A stretch of 64,000 nt of DNA from Membranipora membranacea (Eukaryota; Bryozoa; Gymnolaemata; Cheilostomatida; Membraniporidae): NCBI GenBank assembly GCA_914767715.1, contig OU612074.1, positions 1,689,501 through 1,753,500 on the forward strand, read 5' to 3'. This document shows positions 39,601 through 45,316 of this stretch, piece by piece (position 1 is the first letter of the stretch; each line of letters opens with the position of its first letter). The notes below the pieces were generated by a model that was not told where the DNA came from, did no database searches, and saw only the letters and a list, made by a program, of their open reading frames with translations. Position numbers and translations under genes: made by a program.

Positions 39601-40471
39601 TTTATTCTACTGGTAGTCTTAAACTTTCAATTTCTTACCTGTTAGTACAAGAGTTGGGAGAATTTTAGCTCTGTCATTACATCGTCCTGAAGGAGGGATT
39701 CTCAAATAATAAAGTCAGCTCTTCTGTTTCAAGTCCTTATTCGTGACAGGATGGTCACATAGATTTAAAAATTTGACCGATAGATGTGAAAATACGTTCA
39801 AAATTAATATACTAGGTTAGATATACTCACAGGGGCCATCCCTCCCCACCCAAAATACCCATATCCTTATAGTCTGACAAATCACAATAATCAAGTATAA
39901 TTATTGAGTATGAAATTAATAAATATACTATAAATAAACTATTATTGTATAAATAATGTGTGATTATTATAAAATCAAATGTCGATGCTGAGCAGTGGCC
40001 TACCCTACAGGATGAAAAATTTCACGGAACAAAAATTCACGATTGTCTTCTCTCGACCAAGGTTTCACGACATAAAAGTTTTGCGGAATTGTTCCCTCGC
40101 GAAATTTTTGGGGACAACTCTCAGAATTTATCATCTGGAAGGAAAAAAATCACGGGACAAACATATCACGAGAAGACAACTTTGCGAAATTGCGAATTAT
40201 TTATTCTCATGAAACTTTTCATCATGTAGGGTATTTATTTTGAGTTCATATAACATTTTATGCAATTATCTCATATTAATACATTTCAGCTGCTGCACTT
40301 CTTGGAGTCACGGGATTCTTATGTTTGGTGGCACTGATAGCAGTAGTCGCTTTACGAAGCATTGGCAAACGGCAGGTCGTAAAAGGACCTAGAACCGGAA
40401 ATAGAAGTCGCAAAACGGTCCATCCGTGGGACGGCTCTGATGAACCAAAACCGTTAAATCCTACAGTATGA
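2364..40471 (+). CDS. Chimeric LU-CTLD-TSP1-cadherin transmembrane protein (20 exons, N-terminus missing)
   Basis: Exons: 2364-2455, 3425-3626, 4079-4267, 4427-4624, 5170-5322, 7033-7124, 9085-9286, 10103-10288, 10641-10823, 21648-21791, 23351-23494, 25745-30919, 31339-31505, 31776-32253, 32382-32561, 33442-33671, 34105-34289, 34829-34953, 35086-35244, 40290-40471. Every junction keeps phase and the sum is one open frame of 2,888 codons plus a stop. Most module-bounding introns are phase 1, the classical pattern for exon-shuffled extracellular modules. Order of domains: LU, CTLD, short TSP1, LU, CTLD, short TSP1, short TSP1, 29 TSP1, four cadherin repeats, membrane-proximal domain, transmembrane helix, short tail. 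The predicted product is a type I cell-surface protein, probably adhesive or recognitive (inference). Whether all exons are in one transcript is unproven: the 5' modules could be alternatively spliced, or belong to a separate gene ending in unseen exons. The 3' part, from 25745, is firmer. Confidence 0.72.
4079..4624 (+). CDS. C-type lectin-like domain 1, two exons with a GC-AG intron
   Basis: Exon 4079-4267 starts DKNCRIGEVKINNEQC and carries the alpha-helical half (LCQKNYGMDMV...NDELKSWL). Exon 4427-4624 carries the C-terminal half: VRLGLYWNISDPN, SFWKGSVP, SGCIYTDKSGWILLNDC and KRYACATAL, matching the WIGL, W..P, C..GW....C and Y.CE blocks of C-type lectin-like domains. The EPN/QPD and WND calcium-site motifs are not obvious, so carbohydrate binding should not be assumed. 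The intron between the halves starts GCAAGT instead of GT. Both outer boundaries are phase 1. Confidence 0.78.
5170..5322 (+). CDS. Short four-cysteine TSP1 module A
   Basis: A 153-nt exon with phase 1 at both ends encodes VDGGWSDWMEWGKCPESGS..., then RLC, PVPVFGGAYCEG and ESRKC. It has the W-x-x-W core and the P-x-x-GG-x-x-C segment of a thrombospondin type 1 repeat, but lacks the second cysteine (TCGGG) and the last cysteine of the six. Two sister exons at 21648 and 23351 have the same pattern. The donor is gtgggt. Confidence 0.8.
5524..6284. mobile_element. Foldback (long inverted repeat) element in an intron
   Basis: About 300 bases from 5524 are repeated in inverted orientation up to 6284, separated by a short AT-rich loop near 5850-5990. 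Arm landmarks include the catacaagacaaat block near 5577 and its complement near 6243. The termini are close to CAAGGAGTTAAAG, with the complement at the right end. TTCTGAG occurs just outside on both sides and looks like a target duplication. No ORF is inside, so it is non-autonomous. Its superfamily is uncertain. It separates duplication units 1 and 2. Confidence 0.8.
6508..6690 (+). mobile_element. Fossil reverse-transcriptase fragment, copy 2
   Basis: Around 6568-6680 the translation reads FAEDTAFINNDCNT, a stop, then INEWCSTLKMVFNMT. This corresponds to the Y/F-A-D-D-T block of a non-LTR reverse transcriptase followed by the W..LK...N region. It is the paralogue of the relic at 577-790, decayed independently. 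Confidence 0.55.
7033..9286 (+). CDS. Ly6/uPAR domain 2, two exons
   Basis: Exons 7033-7124 and 9085-9286 have exactly the same lengths (92 and 202 nt), phases and splice contexts as LU domain 1 and nearly the same protein, with few changes (for example LNTSIKC for LKTSLKC and CCSADKCN for CCSEDNCN). All twelve cysteines are kept. It is a segmental duplicate. The intron between the exons is about 1 kb longer than in copy 1 because of an inserted inverted-repeat element at about 7.3-8.5 kb. Confidence 0.82.
7320..8480. mobile_element. Inverted-repeat insertion inside the LU2 intron
   Basis: The LU2 intron contains about 1.2 kb absent from the paralogous LU1 intron. Near its left end (7322-7345) is CAGCGCGATAAAGAACTATC; near the right end (about 8450-8475) is the inverted match CAGCGCGACAAAGTACTATC. 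A third inverted copy lies at about 8205-8242, suggesting a nested or rearranged element. No ORF is evident and I could not define a target duplication. The CAG-type termini would fit a hAT-like element, but this is weak. Confidence 0.5.
10103..10823 (+). CDS. C-type lectin-like domain 2, two exons with a GC-AG intron
   Basis: Exon 10103-10288 (ENYCRIGEVIINNQC..., LCKKNYGMTVI) and exon 10641-10823 (GCVYATETGWIRMVHCG, HQYACVTALRK) are the paralogues of CTLD 1. The cysteines and GW....C...YAC block are kept, but the segment between has diverged much more than the LU domains and is five residues shorter in the second half (SLDYSWDPRKKAVPG). The exon 1 donor is again GCAAGT (10289). Boundaries are phase 1. 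Confidence 0.75.
10824..12306. other. Intron sequence, nothing recognised
   Basis: I see no exon, RNA gene or clear repeat here. It is the proximal part of the 10.8-kb intron between CTLD 2 and the next TSP1 exon. In unit 1 the equivalent intron is only about 0.5 kb, so most of this region was gained by insertions. Confidence 0.5.
12307..12681. mobile_element. TTAA-flanked inverted-repeat element (375 bp)
   Basis: The element begins AGGGCAACCAAGGTTTC at 12307 and ends with the exact complement at 12681. TTAA is present immediately outside both ends (12303-12306 and 12682-12685). A TTAA target duplication is characteristic of piggyBac-type transposition. There is no coding capacity, so it is a non-autonomous element. 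Its terminal AGGG/CCCT is shared with the element at 42045-42574. Confidence 0.8.
13640..15400 (+). pseudogene. Decayed CXC-motif repetitive gene
   Basis: Pieces in order: LRSEEKLKKVISAAEKW (about 13710-13802, donor gtgagt); an exon at 14150-14340 with EYDEPEEDIYVM, a frame change, then KVCVACRKETKYVNKRREQF; an exon at 14632-14802 with GELLEAARLMEDQQLL and EAQYHLSCRSKY; then 15030-15400 with NGWEEEGGDLKIKWMDGP, CQCKANPC, CSCLKEGI and CTALCGCRDCNN. This matches a repetitive protein family common in invertebrate genomes that ends in a CXC-type cysteine cluster. The copy is broken by at least one frameshift in exon 2, a TGA and a TAA in the cysteine cluster, and a further frameshift. The family name is from memory of its pattern; the gene's function is not known to me. 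Confidence 0.6.
15700..16223. mobile_element. Possible short terminal-inverted-repeat element
   Basis: CTAGGAGTTATCTCCTCCG at 15700 is matched in inverted form (one indel) at 16206-16223. The interior is AT-rich with no significant ORF. No convincing target duplication was found, so the boundaries are tentative. Confidence 0.4.
16862..17374 (-). pseudogene. LINE reverse transcriptase, partial
   Basis: SGVPQGSVIGPLLFTIFIND is RT block 4, followed by LFADGTVIY in place of F-A-D-D, then KLKFNALKCEHIKFSR and GVKYLGIKLENTLRW. The second catalytic aspartate is replaced by Gly. The N-terminal RT blocks lie upstream in other frames (for example the SNYRPISLTCVASKLLE block near 17.7 kb on the minus strand), and the C-terminus continues at 16657-16848 (SIEAVQRRAARTV). 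Confidence 0.85.
18450..19358 (-). pseudogene. LINE endonuclease domain (CR1-like)
   Basis: About 300 residues in one frame. Endonuclease/exonuclease/phosphatase motifs are visible in order: NVNCQSL, ATETWL (catalytic Glu), FRRDRPAGGGGGV, ACCRPN, GDFNLPGWDW and GISDHHICY. This domain nicks target DNA to prime reverse transcription. It is open but joined to broken flanking frames, so it is part of a dead element. An upstream frameshift separates it from the PHD finger. Confidence 0.88.
19403..19645 (-). pseudogene. LINE N-terminal PHD-like finger
   Basis: CGACHHPVTW...DCSTWFHISC, followed after a frameshift by WACLNC, reproduces a C4HC3 PHD finger. The third zinc ligand is Arg instead of Cys (REDCSTWFH). 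PHD or related zinc fingers occur at the N-terminus of some CR1-group elements. The substitution and frameshift mean this copy cannot form a normal finger. Confidence 0.65.
19646..21647. other. Intron sequence upstream of TSP1 module B
   Basis: No exon recognised. The part from about 21.38 kb to 21.6 kb is a diverged paralogue of 4.76-5.10 kb and of 23.06-23.35 kb, all immediately upstream of a short TSP1 exon. A small hairpin (GGGGAG...CTCCCC) lies at about 20129-20160. Confidence 0.5.
21648..21791 (+). CDS. Short four-cysteine TSP1 module B
   Basis: A 144-nt phase 1-1 exon encodes VNGGWNDWMEWGECPESKKG..., RLCNN, PVPVFGGAYCEG and DAQNC. It is the paralogue of module A: the stretch PVPVFGGAYCEG is identical, and it too lacks the second and sixth cysteines of a canonical TSP1 repeat. 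The donor is gtgagt. The flanking intron is homologous to that of module A. Confidence 0.8.
22190..22400 (+). mobile_element. Fossil reverse-transcriptase fragment, copy 3
   Basis: The sequence aaaaccttctgaagcttttt through ttgcgcagataacactgcattta is colinear at DNA level with the relics at 600-700 and 6540-6610. It marks a third, shortened duplication unit that keeps only the relic and a TSP1 exon. Confidence 0.5.
23351..23494 (+). CDS. Short four-cysteine TSP1 module C
   Basis: A 144-nt phase 1-1 exon encodes ADGGWSAWKAWAECPDSKQG..., RVCDN, PVPVFGGASCEG and DAKKC. It shares the four-cysteine pattern of modules A and B. The next exon in phase is the large TSP1 array at 25745. Confidence 0.8.
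23495..25239. other. Intron with a pair of direct repeats
   Basis: No exon recognised. At about 24170-24235 and 24290-24352 a block resembling ctgatcgagacatttaaa followed by cataatctta occurs twice in direct orientation, about 120 bases apart and partly diverged. The rest shows nothing I can name. Confidence 0.45.
25240..25500 (+). mobile_element. 3' end of a decayed LINE
   Basis: The frame LYPAVYQRDKKDMRKIFKDA, continuing LGLQLNYDIDTLVNTPLKNR and ending FTDDKHFF with a stop at about 25411-25413, resembles the C-terminal region of non-LTR retrotransposon ORF2 proteins. It is followed about 60-90 bases later by a (caat)n-type run (aatcaatcaacaaatcaatc), consistent with a LINE 3' tail. No reverse transcriptase core is present, as expected for 5' truncation. 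Confidence 0.5.
25745..30919 (+). CDS. Giant exon: 29 thrombospondin type 1 repeats plus start of cadherin 1
   Basis: A single 5,175-nt exon, open throughout, enters in phase 1 and leaves in phase 1 at 30919. It encodes 29 consecutive TSP1 repeats of about 57 residues (171 nt), each with the consensus PI(D/N)GGW-x-x-W-x-x-W-x-x-C-x-x-TCGGG, RSRSCTNP, GGSEC and NC-x-x-x-PC, that is, all six cysteines. Repeats 7-13 alternate two subtypes (KWTHWGVW and GWTLWGEW), giving a 342-nt higher-order period. The last repeat is followed by a linker (NKTEITDRSK) and the first strands of a cadherin repeat (VPEDTAVGTTILTID). TSP1 repeats form long, rigid, often C-mannosylated rods that bind glycosaminoglycans and proteins; here they would raise the recognition modules far from the membrane (inference). 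Upstream sequence is a tgtttattgtag acceptor. Confidence 0.93.
30720..33671 (+). CDS. Four cadherin repeats
   Basis: Repeat 1 spans the end of the TSP1 exon and exon 31339-31505, ending ILDINDNPPSF. Repeat 2 is in exon 31776-32253 (LDRETKSFYEF, ADINDNRPVY). Repeat 3 spans that exon (VEENSP, ATDADKGTNSELSYG) and exon 32382-32561 (IDRETTES, VDMNDNPPVL). Repeat 4 runs into exon 33442-33671 (ATDNDTGANSDLTYEF, VVHDKGTPQL) and lacks a terminal DxNDN, as expected for the last repeat. DxNDN, DRE and DxD calcium ligands are intact in repeats 2 and 3, so the calcium-rigidified linkers should form. Exon joins: 30919/31339 phase 1, 31505/31776 phase 0, 32253/32382 phase 1, 32561/33442 phase 1, 33671/34105 phase 0. 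Confidence 0.92.
32562..33441. other. Intron, nothing recognised
   Basis: This separates the exon closing cadherin repeat 3 from the exon of cadherin repeat 4. I see no element or exon in it. Confidence 0.6.
34105..35244 (+). CDS. Membrane-proximal extracellular domain, three exons
   Basis: Exons 34105-34289, 34829-34953 and 35086-35244 follow the last cadherin repeat in frame. They encode IELFDPTEYMVSVDVDFNSP, EEFRANLEADLRK, IKLIVYKTEP, a basic RKRRQS segment, RLWFFAENDE, DLFVIPREHLIAAIEK and IEQYHVVIAREFYDP. The alternation of strands and helices resembles a compact alpha/beta fold and recalls the ferredoxin-like membrane-adjacent domains found after the last cadherin repeat in some long cadherins (inference, no clear motif). 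RKRRQS could be a furin-type site, which would allow cleavage near the membrane. The last part is Ser/Thr/His rich. Phase continues into the transmembrane exon at 40290. Confidence 0.75.
34381..34404. repeat. (TA)n microsatellite
   Basis: A run of about twelve TA dinucleotides in the intron between the first two membrane-proximal exons. Confidence 0.9.
36472..36558. mobile_element. Short hairpin element, family member 1
   Basis: ATTGCCTGCAT at 36473 and ATGCAGGCAAAT at 36547-36558 form the outer stem, with a second stem (TCCACTGGTCA...TGACCAGTGGA) inside. The same outer stem and TTGCTCC block occur at 62521-62607, so this is a dispersed family rather than a chance hairpin. Confidence 0.65.
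36720..36988 (-). mobile_element. tRNA-derived SINE 1
   Basis: On the minus strand the head reads GGTAGCTCAGTTGGTTAGTG (A box, 36961-36980) and GGTTCGAATCC (B box, 36914-36924), spaced as in a tRNA. A non-tRNA body follows and ends near 36722 with a short repeated GTTGATTAAAA(A)TCAG. The long non-tRNA body and lack of a clean acceptor stem argue against a functional tRNA gene. Confidence 0.75.
38130..38235 (+). mobile_element. tRNA-derived SINE 2 (head)
   Basis: TAGCATTGTGGTTAAGA (A-box-like, from 38136) and AGTTTGAGTCC (B box, from 38180) are spaced as in a tRNA head. It lies near the right terminal repeat of the Mutator-like element. The body is short or truncated. Confidence 0.55.
38682..39499. 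mobile_element. TTAA-flanked inverted-repeat element (818 bp)
   Basis: TTAACGTGATATATCGC starts at 38678 and its exact complement ends at 39503; removing TTAA from each side leaves a 13-bp perfect terminal repeat. TTAA may be target duplication or part of the repeat. No ORF is present. Confidence 0.65.
40003..40231. mobile_element. TA-flanked inverted-repeat element (229 bp)
   Basis: CCCTACAGGATGAAAAATTT at 40003 is matched in inverted form at the right end (GTTTCATC-type complement, two mismatches) up to 40231, with TA on both sides. The TA target and short size suggest a mariner-type MITE. It ends about 60 bases before the transmembrane exon, so it lies next to the branch-point region of the last intron. 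Confidence 0.65.
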
Positions 40472-40810
40472 TTATCAGAATAAATCGTTTCAGCCAATAC
40501 AACTTATGAATCTCCGGGCAAGTTTTGACTGCCCAATCTTGCAAGAAGCTTTTGAATACCAGGTCAACTAAGTGCACACAATCAATCTGATGTGTTAATT
40601 TATGAGCAGCTCAATAAACAAACTTACCTCTAGCAATGGTTGTGACAGTCGATCAAACACACTTCTCCATATTCATATGCTCATATGAAATACATTTATC
40701 ATTTATATCATTTTTACCTTCATTTGAAGAAATCATACAACGATCCCTTTCCTTCCCTTTGGAGCCTTCAATATTTATGTAACATATAATTTTATGAGTT
40801 TCTTAATAAA
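40290..40810 (+). CDS. Last exon: transmembrane helix, short tail, 3' UTR
   Basis: After a tacatttcag acceptor the frame continues AALLGVTGFLCLVALIAVVA (single transmembrane helix), then a basic stop-transfer LRSIGKRQVVK and a tail ending DGSDEPKPLNPTV with TGA at 40469-40471. The tail is about 39 residues and shows no catenin-binding region, ITAM or kinase domain. AATAAA signals lie at 40613 and 40805. The feature end marks the second signal, not a mapped cleavage site. Confidence 0.85.
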
Positions 40811-40857
40811 ATCTTTGAAAAATATTAAAATGTGAGAAACAGCAAATATTCCTTGTT

Positions 40858-40958
40858 AGTTTCAGCGCTCAAACTGTGGGGGGATAGCTTATAGTAGCAA
40901 CTCATTATCAATGAAATGCTACTACCAGCTATGCCTTCACAGTTTGAGCGCTTAAACT
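40858..40958. mobile_element. Short hairpin element in the 3' UTR or flank
   Basis: AGTTTCAGCGCTCAAACTGTG and its complement form the ends of a 101-bp foldback whose loop is near 40905-40915. An inner stem pairs GTAGCA with TGCTAC. It is just downstream of the second AATAAA of the receptor gene. Confidence 0.55.
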
Positions 40959-41173
40959 GACTCTTGCTATTGATTTATCGAATCCCTTCAACATCCATTT
41001 GTTGTCCATAAAGGATGGGGGAAGTTTCCAGTTACCTGGCAGTGGAGTTGTTTCTTTGATCTGATCTGTGATGATTTAATTTTCCCTTCTCCGGCTACGC
41101 TGAGAAAAACTCAGAAATAAGCAATGCCCTGCAATTTAATCAGCCATACCTCTCAGTTTCACATATTATATAA

Positions 41174-41201
41174 ACTAACAAGTACATATGTACTTGTTAG
41201 T
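41174..41201. repeat. 28-bp perfect palindrome
   Basis: A self-complementary sequence centred on CATATG, with half-site ACTAACAAGTACAT. It has no spacer. Function unknown. Confidence 0.85.
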
Positions 41202-41219
41202 ATTGTCAAATTTCCTTTG

Positions 41220-41448
41220 AGCGATAAGTTGAAAAGAACGGATACACTTTCTTTGCTGTTGCAATAGGAAAAACAACAGGTGTTTTAAAAAACAGGCTTA
41301 GTTGTAATGACGCTGTGAAATATAGTCAGTGGAGCATCATTCAAAGGTTTTTCACAACTTCGAAAATGCTGACAGAAATCTGGATTGATTTTGAGCAGGA
41401 ATATGTAGATGCCTTGGCCTATCAACAGTTCAAATGTTTTGGCCGCGG
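41220..41448 (+). mobile_element. LINE ORF1 relic (viroplasmin-like region)
   Basis: With frame changes the sequence reads GYTFFAVAIGKTTGVLKN, SCNDAVKYSQW and WIDFEQEYVDALAYQQF. This parallels residues about 32-100 of ORF1 of the LINE at 49.2-53.7 kb (YAFYAVATGKTSGIFKNW, CNDSVNK, WVDFEQEYVDALDELE). It is an older, truncated copy in opposite orientation. Confidence 0.75.
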
Positions 41449-42044
41449 CACAGCTGTGCTTTCATTATTGCATTACCTATATAGGAAAAAAACACTTTAG
41501 TTAGGTAATAAACCTGGTACATAAAACTACTGCCACACATAGGACGCTGACAGATGAGAATAATTCCAAGAAAATCAATAATCATATACCAGGTAGCTGA
41601 ATAATTCAAAAGACATTATGTATGTGTATAGAGTTGGGGAACTTGTTGATGGATTGAACTGGAGAAGATCCAGTATAATGTTATTCACTCATGGCATGTG
41701 TGTATTGTTAAAATATGAAAAAAATAAATGACAAATATTGTAAACCTTGATCACAAAGTAATAGACCGATATGAGAAGAAACATGGCACACTGAGCAGCC
41801 TTGGGCAATCCTAATTTGCTACATAAAGATCTGATGTGACCATGCTCATTTAACCTGTCTATCTGAAACTGGACTAGATCGAATTTTAATCTCTTAATCA
41901 TATCAAAAATATTCGAATAAAAACCGTTGGAAAAATCAAACAATTCTTTATCAGTTGATTGACAGGAGCCATAATTGGTAGAATGTTTGTTACTGGAGTA
42001 GTGTCCCCATTATTTATGAGGAGACTAGTCTGAACTTTACTTAA

Positions 42045-42574
42045 AGGGATAATACACTTCTGATCTCTGTTTGGCAGCCAATGGAGCACAGAAAAATGTA
42101 TGTACATACAAAAACTCCTTATTTGTAATTCAAAACCCCTTGTTCTGCTCAAATGTGCATTCTAAATTGTAGTTGTGCATCTCCAACAAGAAATAAGACA
42201 ACTAACAGCCCAGCTCAACACTTTTATTACCATAACCGGATATGGTAATAAAAGTGTTAAGCTGGGCTGTTAGAAAATAACAAGCTAAAGTCAAAAGGTC
42301 ATCCTTATTGCACATGCGCACTTTGAGTATCCGGACAATTGACACACTAACCAAGAGGTAGGAGCACACAACTGCTCACAAAATCAGCTTTTTTCAGATC
42401 ACAAGCAATTCTGTTAGTTGTCTTATTTCTTGTTGGAGATGCACAACTACAATTTAGAATGCACATTTGAGCAGAACAAGGGGTTTTGAATTACAAATAA
42501 GGAGTTTTTGTATGTACATACATTTTTCTGTGCTCCATTGGCTGCCAAACAGAGAACAGAAGTGTATTATCCCT
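42045..42574. mobile_element. TTAA-flanked long-inverted-repeat element (530 bp)
   Basis: AGGGATAATACACTTCTG at 42045 is mirrored by CAGAAGTGTATTATCCCT ending at 42574, with TTAA at 42041-42044 and 42575-42578. The arms extend about 160 bases each. A second nested hairpin (taacagcccagct... and its complement) lies at 42200-42272. No coding capacity. It shares the AGGG terminus and TTAA target with the element at 12307. Confidence 0.85.
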
Positions 42575-42673
42575 TTAAACATGACTTATAACCAGTCAAG
42601 GATTCCTATTTATAGATAGGAAATATACATGTTCCCAGATCACGACCAATTACATAATGAAAGAACAAATACC

Positions 42674-42721
42674 CAGTATTAGAGCTGGCTTACACAGTAT
42701 TAGAGCTGGCTTACACAGTAT
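42674..42721. repeat. 21-bp direct repeat, two copies and a partial third
   Basis: A 21-bp unit beginning CAGTATTAGAGCTGGC at 42674 is repeated exactly at 42695, with CAGTAT starting a third copy. Confidence 0.9.
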
Positions 42722-43044
42722 CAAAGTGTTGCAAGGGGAAATTATTGTAAAAATCCTTGTGATATATTCTGGTTTATATTTAAAATGTTAATTTTACAGT
42801 TTATCTTTGGATTATCAACCCTCACTATGCATTCATCAGGAGTCTTTGACATTGAGAAAGTTCTGAATATCTGTTTTTTAGCAGCAATGCACTATTTTGT
42901 CTCACAGCTAGTAAGAGAAGGCTTAAGCTAACTATTTGATTTCGTAGAAGCTAAGGTTGTCAACTTGTTATAAGAAACCATTAAAGCAGTAAATCATGTG
43001 CAGTGTTTTCTCTTGGACAAATATAATGTATATTGACTATACAG

Positions 43045-45240
43045 GACAGTCTCTGGCAATGTGACGATTGGTACACAGCACCGTTCACCGATAATTCAAC
43101 CATTCAGCATATGGAGGAAGATCTATCAAACCCCGGTAGTATCCTATTCAGCATTGTTTCAGGCCAGGGAGCAGGACATTTGGGTATAGCAAATACGACT
43201 AATTACTCAACTAGTCCCCTGAAGGCATCCACAGGTATCAACTATTCAACCGATGCAGATGATACCATAGTTATATTTAGCTTTCGCCAAGTGACTCCAA
43301 ATACTTTGATAATAGTAATGGGAAACAAATTCACGAGCCATTACGATGAGCACTATCCTAGAGGTTGTCTCACTCAGTTCAACAGGCAGACAAACAAAGC
43401 GCAGTTTCTTGGTGATGGTCAATGCACTGTGCCTTGTTGTGAAGTCTTTGAAATACTAGTTGACAACCAGAAAACACAGCTTTGTCCAAGCTTCAGCACT
43501 GAAGTATATGGATCATGAATCTAAACAGACCTACAAAAAACTTTGAGATATTGTATGACTTTTCCTTACTTTCTGAACAGAACCAACGATATGCTCCTAT
43601 GACACTCTCTCAATGTGATGACTATATGTACACCTGTACACAGGATAATTTTAATGATGAACTCACCGTACACAGGTTATTGAAGTTCGAAGAGGGTCGA
43701 ATGTTATCAGATATAACACAAACCTAATATGCCTCCACTGATCTCACTTGCTGTACTAGACGAGTCATCTTTCCTGGTAGGAACCTATGGCCATATGTTC
43801 CTTTATCAAAAGAAACATTGGAAAAAAATATGCTATGGAGGCTTAAGACAGAGAGGGGACAATGGATTATTGTTCACTTTGGGAGACAACAGCTCTTGTT
43901 TCCGCTGAAGGCAGAGTGTTTTTTGTAGTGTTGGATGGAATTGCCATGCTAACATGGATTCGTAAATAACGATAGCGTTTTTCATTTCTGAAATGCATCA
44001 GGTCTCAACCAGTGTCACCTTAAAGATGACAACAATTTCTTTGACTAGAAGTTGTCTCATAAGCGATGTTAGGAGGGAAGCAATTAATTGTAATTTTTTT
44101 CAAAAATATTTTAATCCTGTCTTGCAGACGATAATTCAAACAGTCCTTTTGCATTAATCAAGTCACCTGACCAATCAATTCAAACAGAAGCACAACAAAG
44201 TAATTCAATGTCTCTCTGGATCATGATAATTTGAGTAGCAGTAGTTTCTGTAGCATCTGTCTCGGTAGCAATGGTGGTGCAGAAAATAAGATATGCAGAG
44301 TCAAACAAATATAAAATAGTAACTTTTATTGATCGAAATAGTGAGAAATAGTGTGTCTTATCAGCACTGATGCAGAAATGGATTACAAATCATATTTTTT
44401 AGCTTAAATTTTGAATTCTACTTTCTTTGGATCTATTTCAGGAAAAGAATGAGGCAAAGGCATGAAGTAGATTTGGGGCAGAGAGATCTCCCACAACCTC
44501 CATATATAGATAGGCCTACCTTTATTTTTACTTCACTCTGGCCCTCAAAAGTTAGTATTCTTCAAAGGGCAATTGATTGGTACCTTTCAACATGCAAAAT
44601 GCTTGATTCTGTTTTCGATCATGTTAATTATGGGTTATTGGTTAGAAATCAATCATATTTTTGGCAAAGAATCAACAGGTTTCTGGAACGAAAATATTTC
44701 CTCAGTCTGAACAATGAATTTTCCTGCAGGAGGATAGGAAGAATATGATGAGCTGACAATATCAGTGATTGGGGAAGGGCCTTATAGTATGATAGGAGAT
44801 GATTATCATGATGATGTAAGAAATGAGCACACATACGAAAACTAACCTCCAGCCCACTTGATCAGAGACACTGTGACCGGAGTTACTCCGCCATCATACA
44901 CTGAATGTACTAAAGAGGCAAAGGAAAAGGCTGCCAATTGCAGACTACCAGTTGTATCTGAAAGTTTAGTTATTGGTAAAAAGCTAAGCTAAGCTAAAAA
45001 GCAGCGAATACCAACATCAACCTACAGTAGTTCCTCAAATGATTCTGTTGATTTCACTTCGGATCTAAAACCACAAACAATAGTTAATGCTGAAAGCCTA
45101 AGAGAGATGAGGAAGCGGAAGGGGTATATGCGATAGATCCATATTGTGTCACTCTTAAAAATTACAGCGAGATAACTGTGTCCTTATCTAATGGAATGAT
45201 GAATAAAGAATTACAGGAGGAGCATGAACACCAGGAACAG
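43045..45240 (+). pseudogene. Unrecognised transmembrane receptor-like gene, copy 1 (decayed)
   Basis: Paralogue of the gene starting at 46894. Exon 1 (43045 to about 43965) shares TIQHMEEDLSNPGSILFSIV, FRQVTPNTLI, C-x-x-QFNRQTNKAQFLGDG, DELTV and SFLVGTYGHMFLYQK, but the frame breaks after TVSGNVTI (one base lost), near 43515 and near 43725, and the ending lacks a clear donor. Exon 2 (44128-44296) encodes SNSMSLWIMII, a TGA in the middle of the transmembrane helix, then VAVVSVASVSVAMVVQKI, and its donor GT is AT. Exon 3 (44442 on) reads RMRQRHEVDLGQRDLPQPPY. A later block (44735-45240) holds DELTISVIGEGPYSMIGDD and GVYAIDPYCVTLKNYSEI. Clearly non-functional as written. Family unknown. Confidence 0.7.
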
Positions 45241-45246
45241 CAGAAC

Positions 45247-45316
45247 ATAGAAACATAGAAACATAGAAACATAGAAACATAGAAACATAGAAATATAGAA
45301 ACATAGAAACATAGTA
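45247..45316. repeat. 8-bp tandem repeat (aaacatag)n
   Basis: About eight copies of aaacatag, one with a single change (aaatatag), right after the last tail block of receptor copy 1. Confidence 0.92.

Noticed and set aside
45247-45316. CRISPR-like short repeats
   Set aside because: It is a continuous 8-bp tandem repeat without spacers in eukaryotic DNA; a microsatellite.
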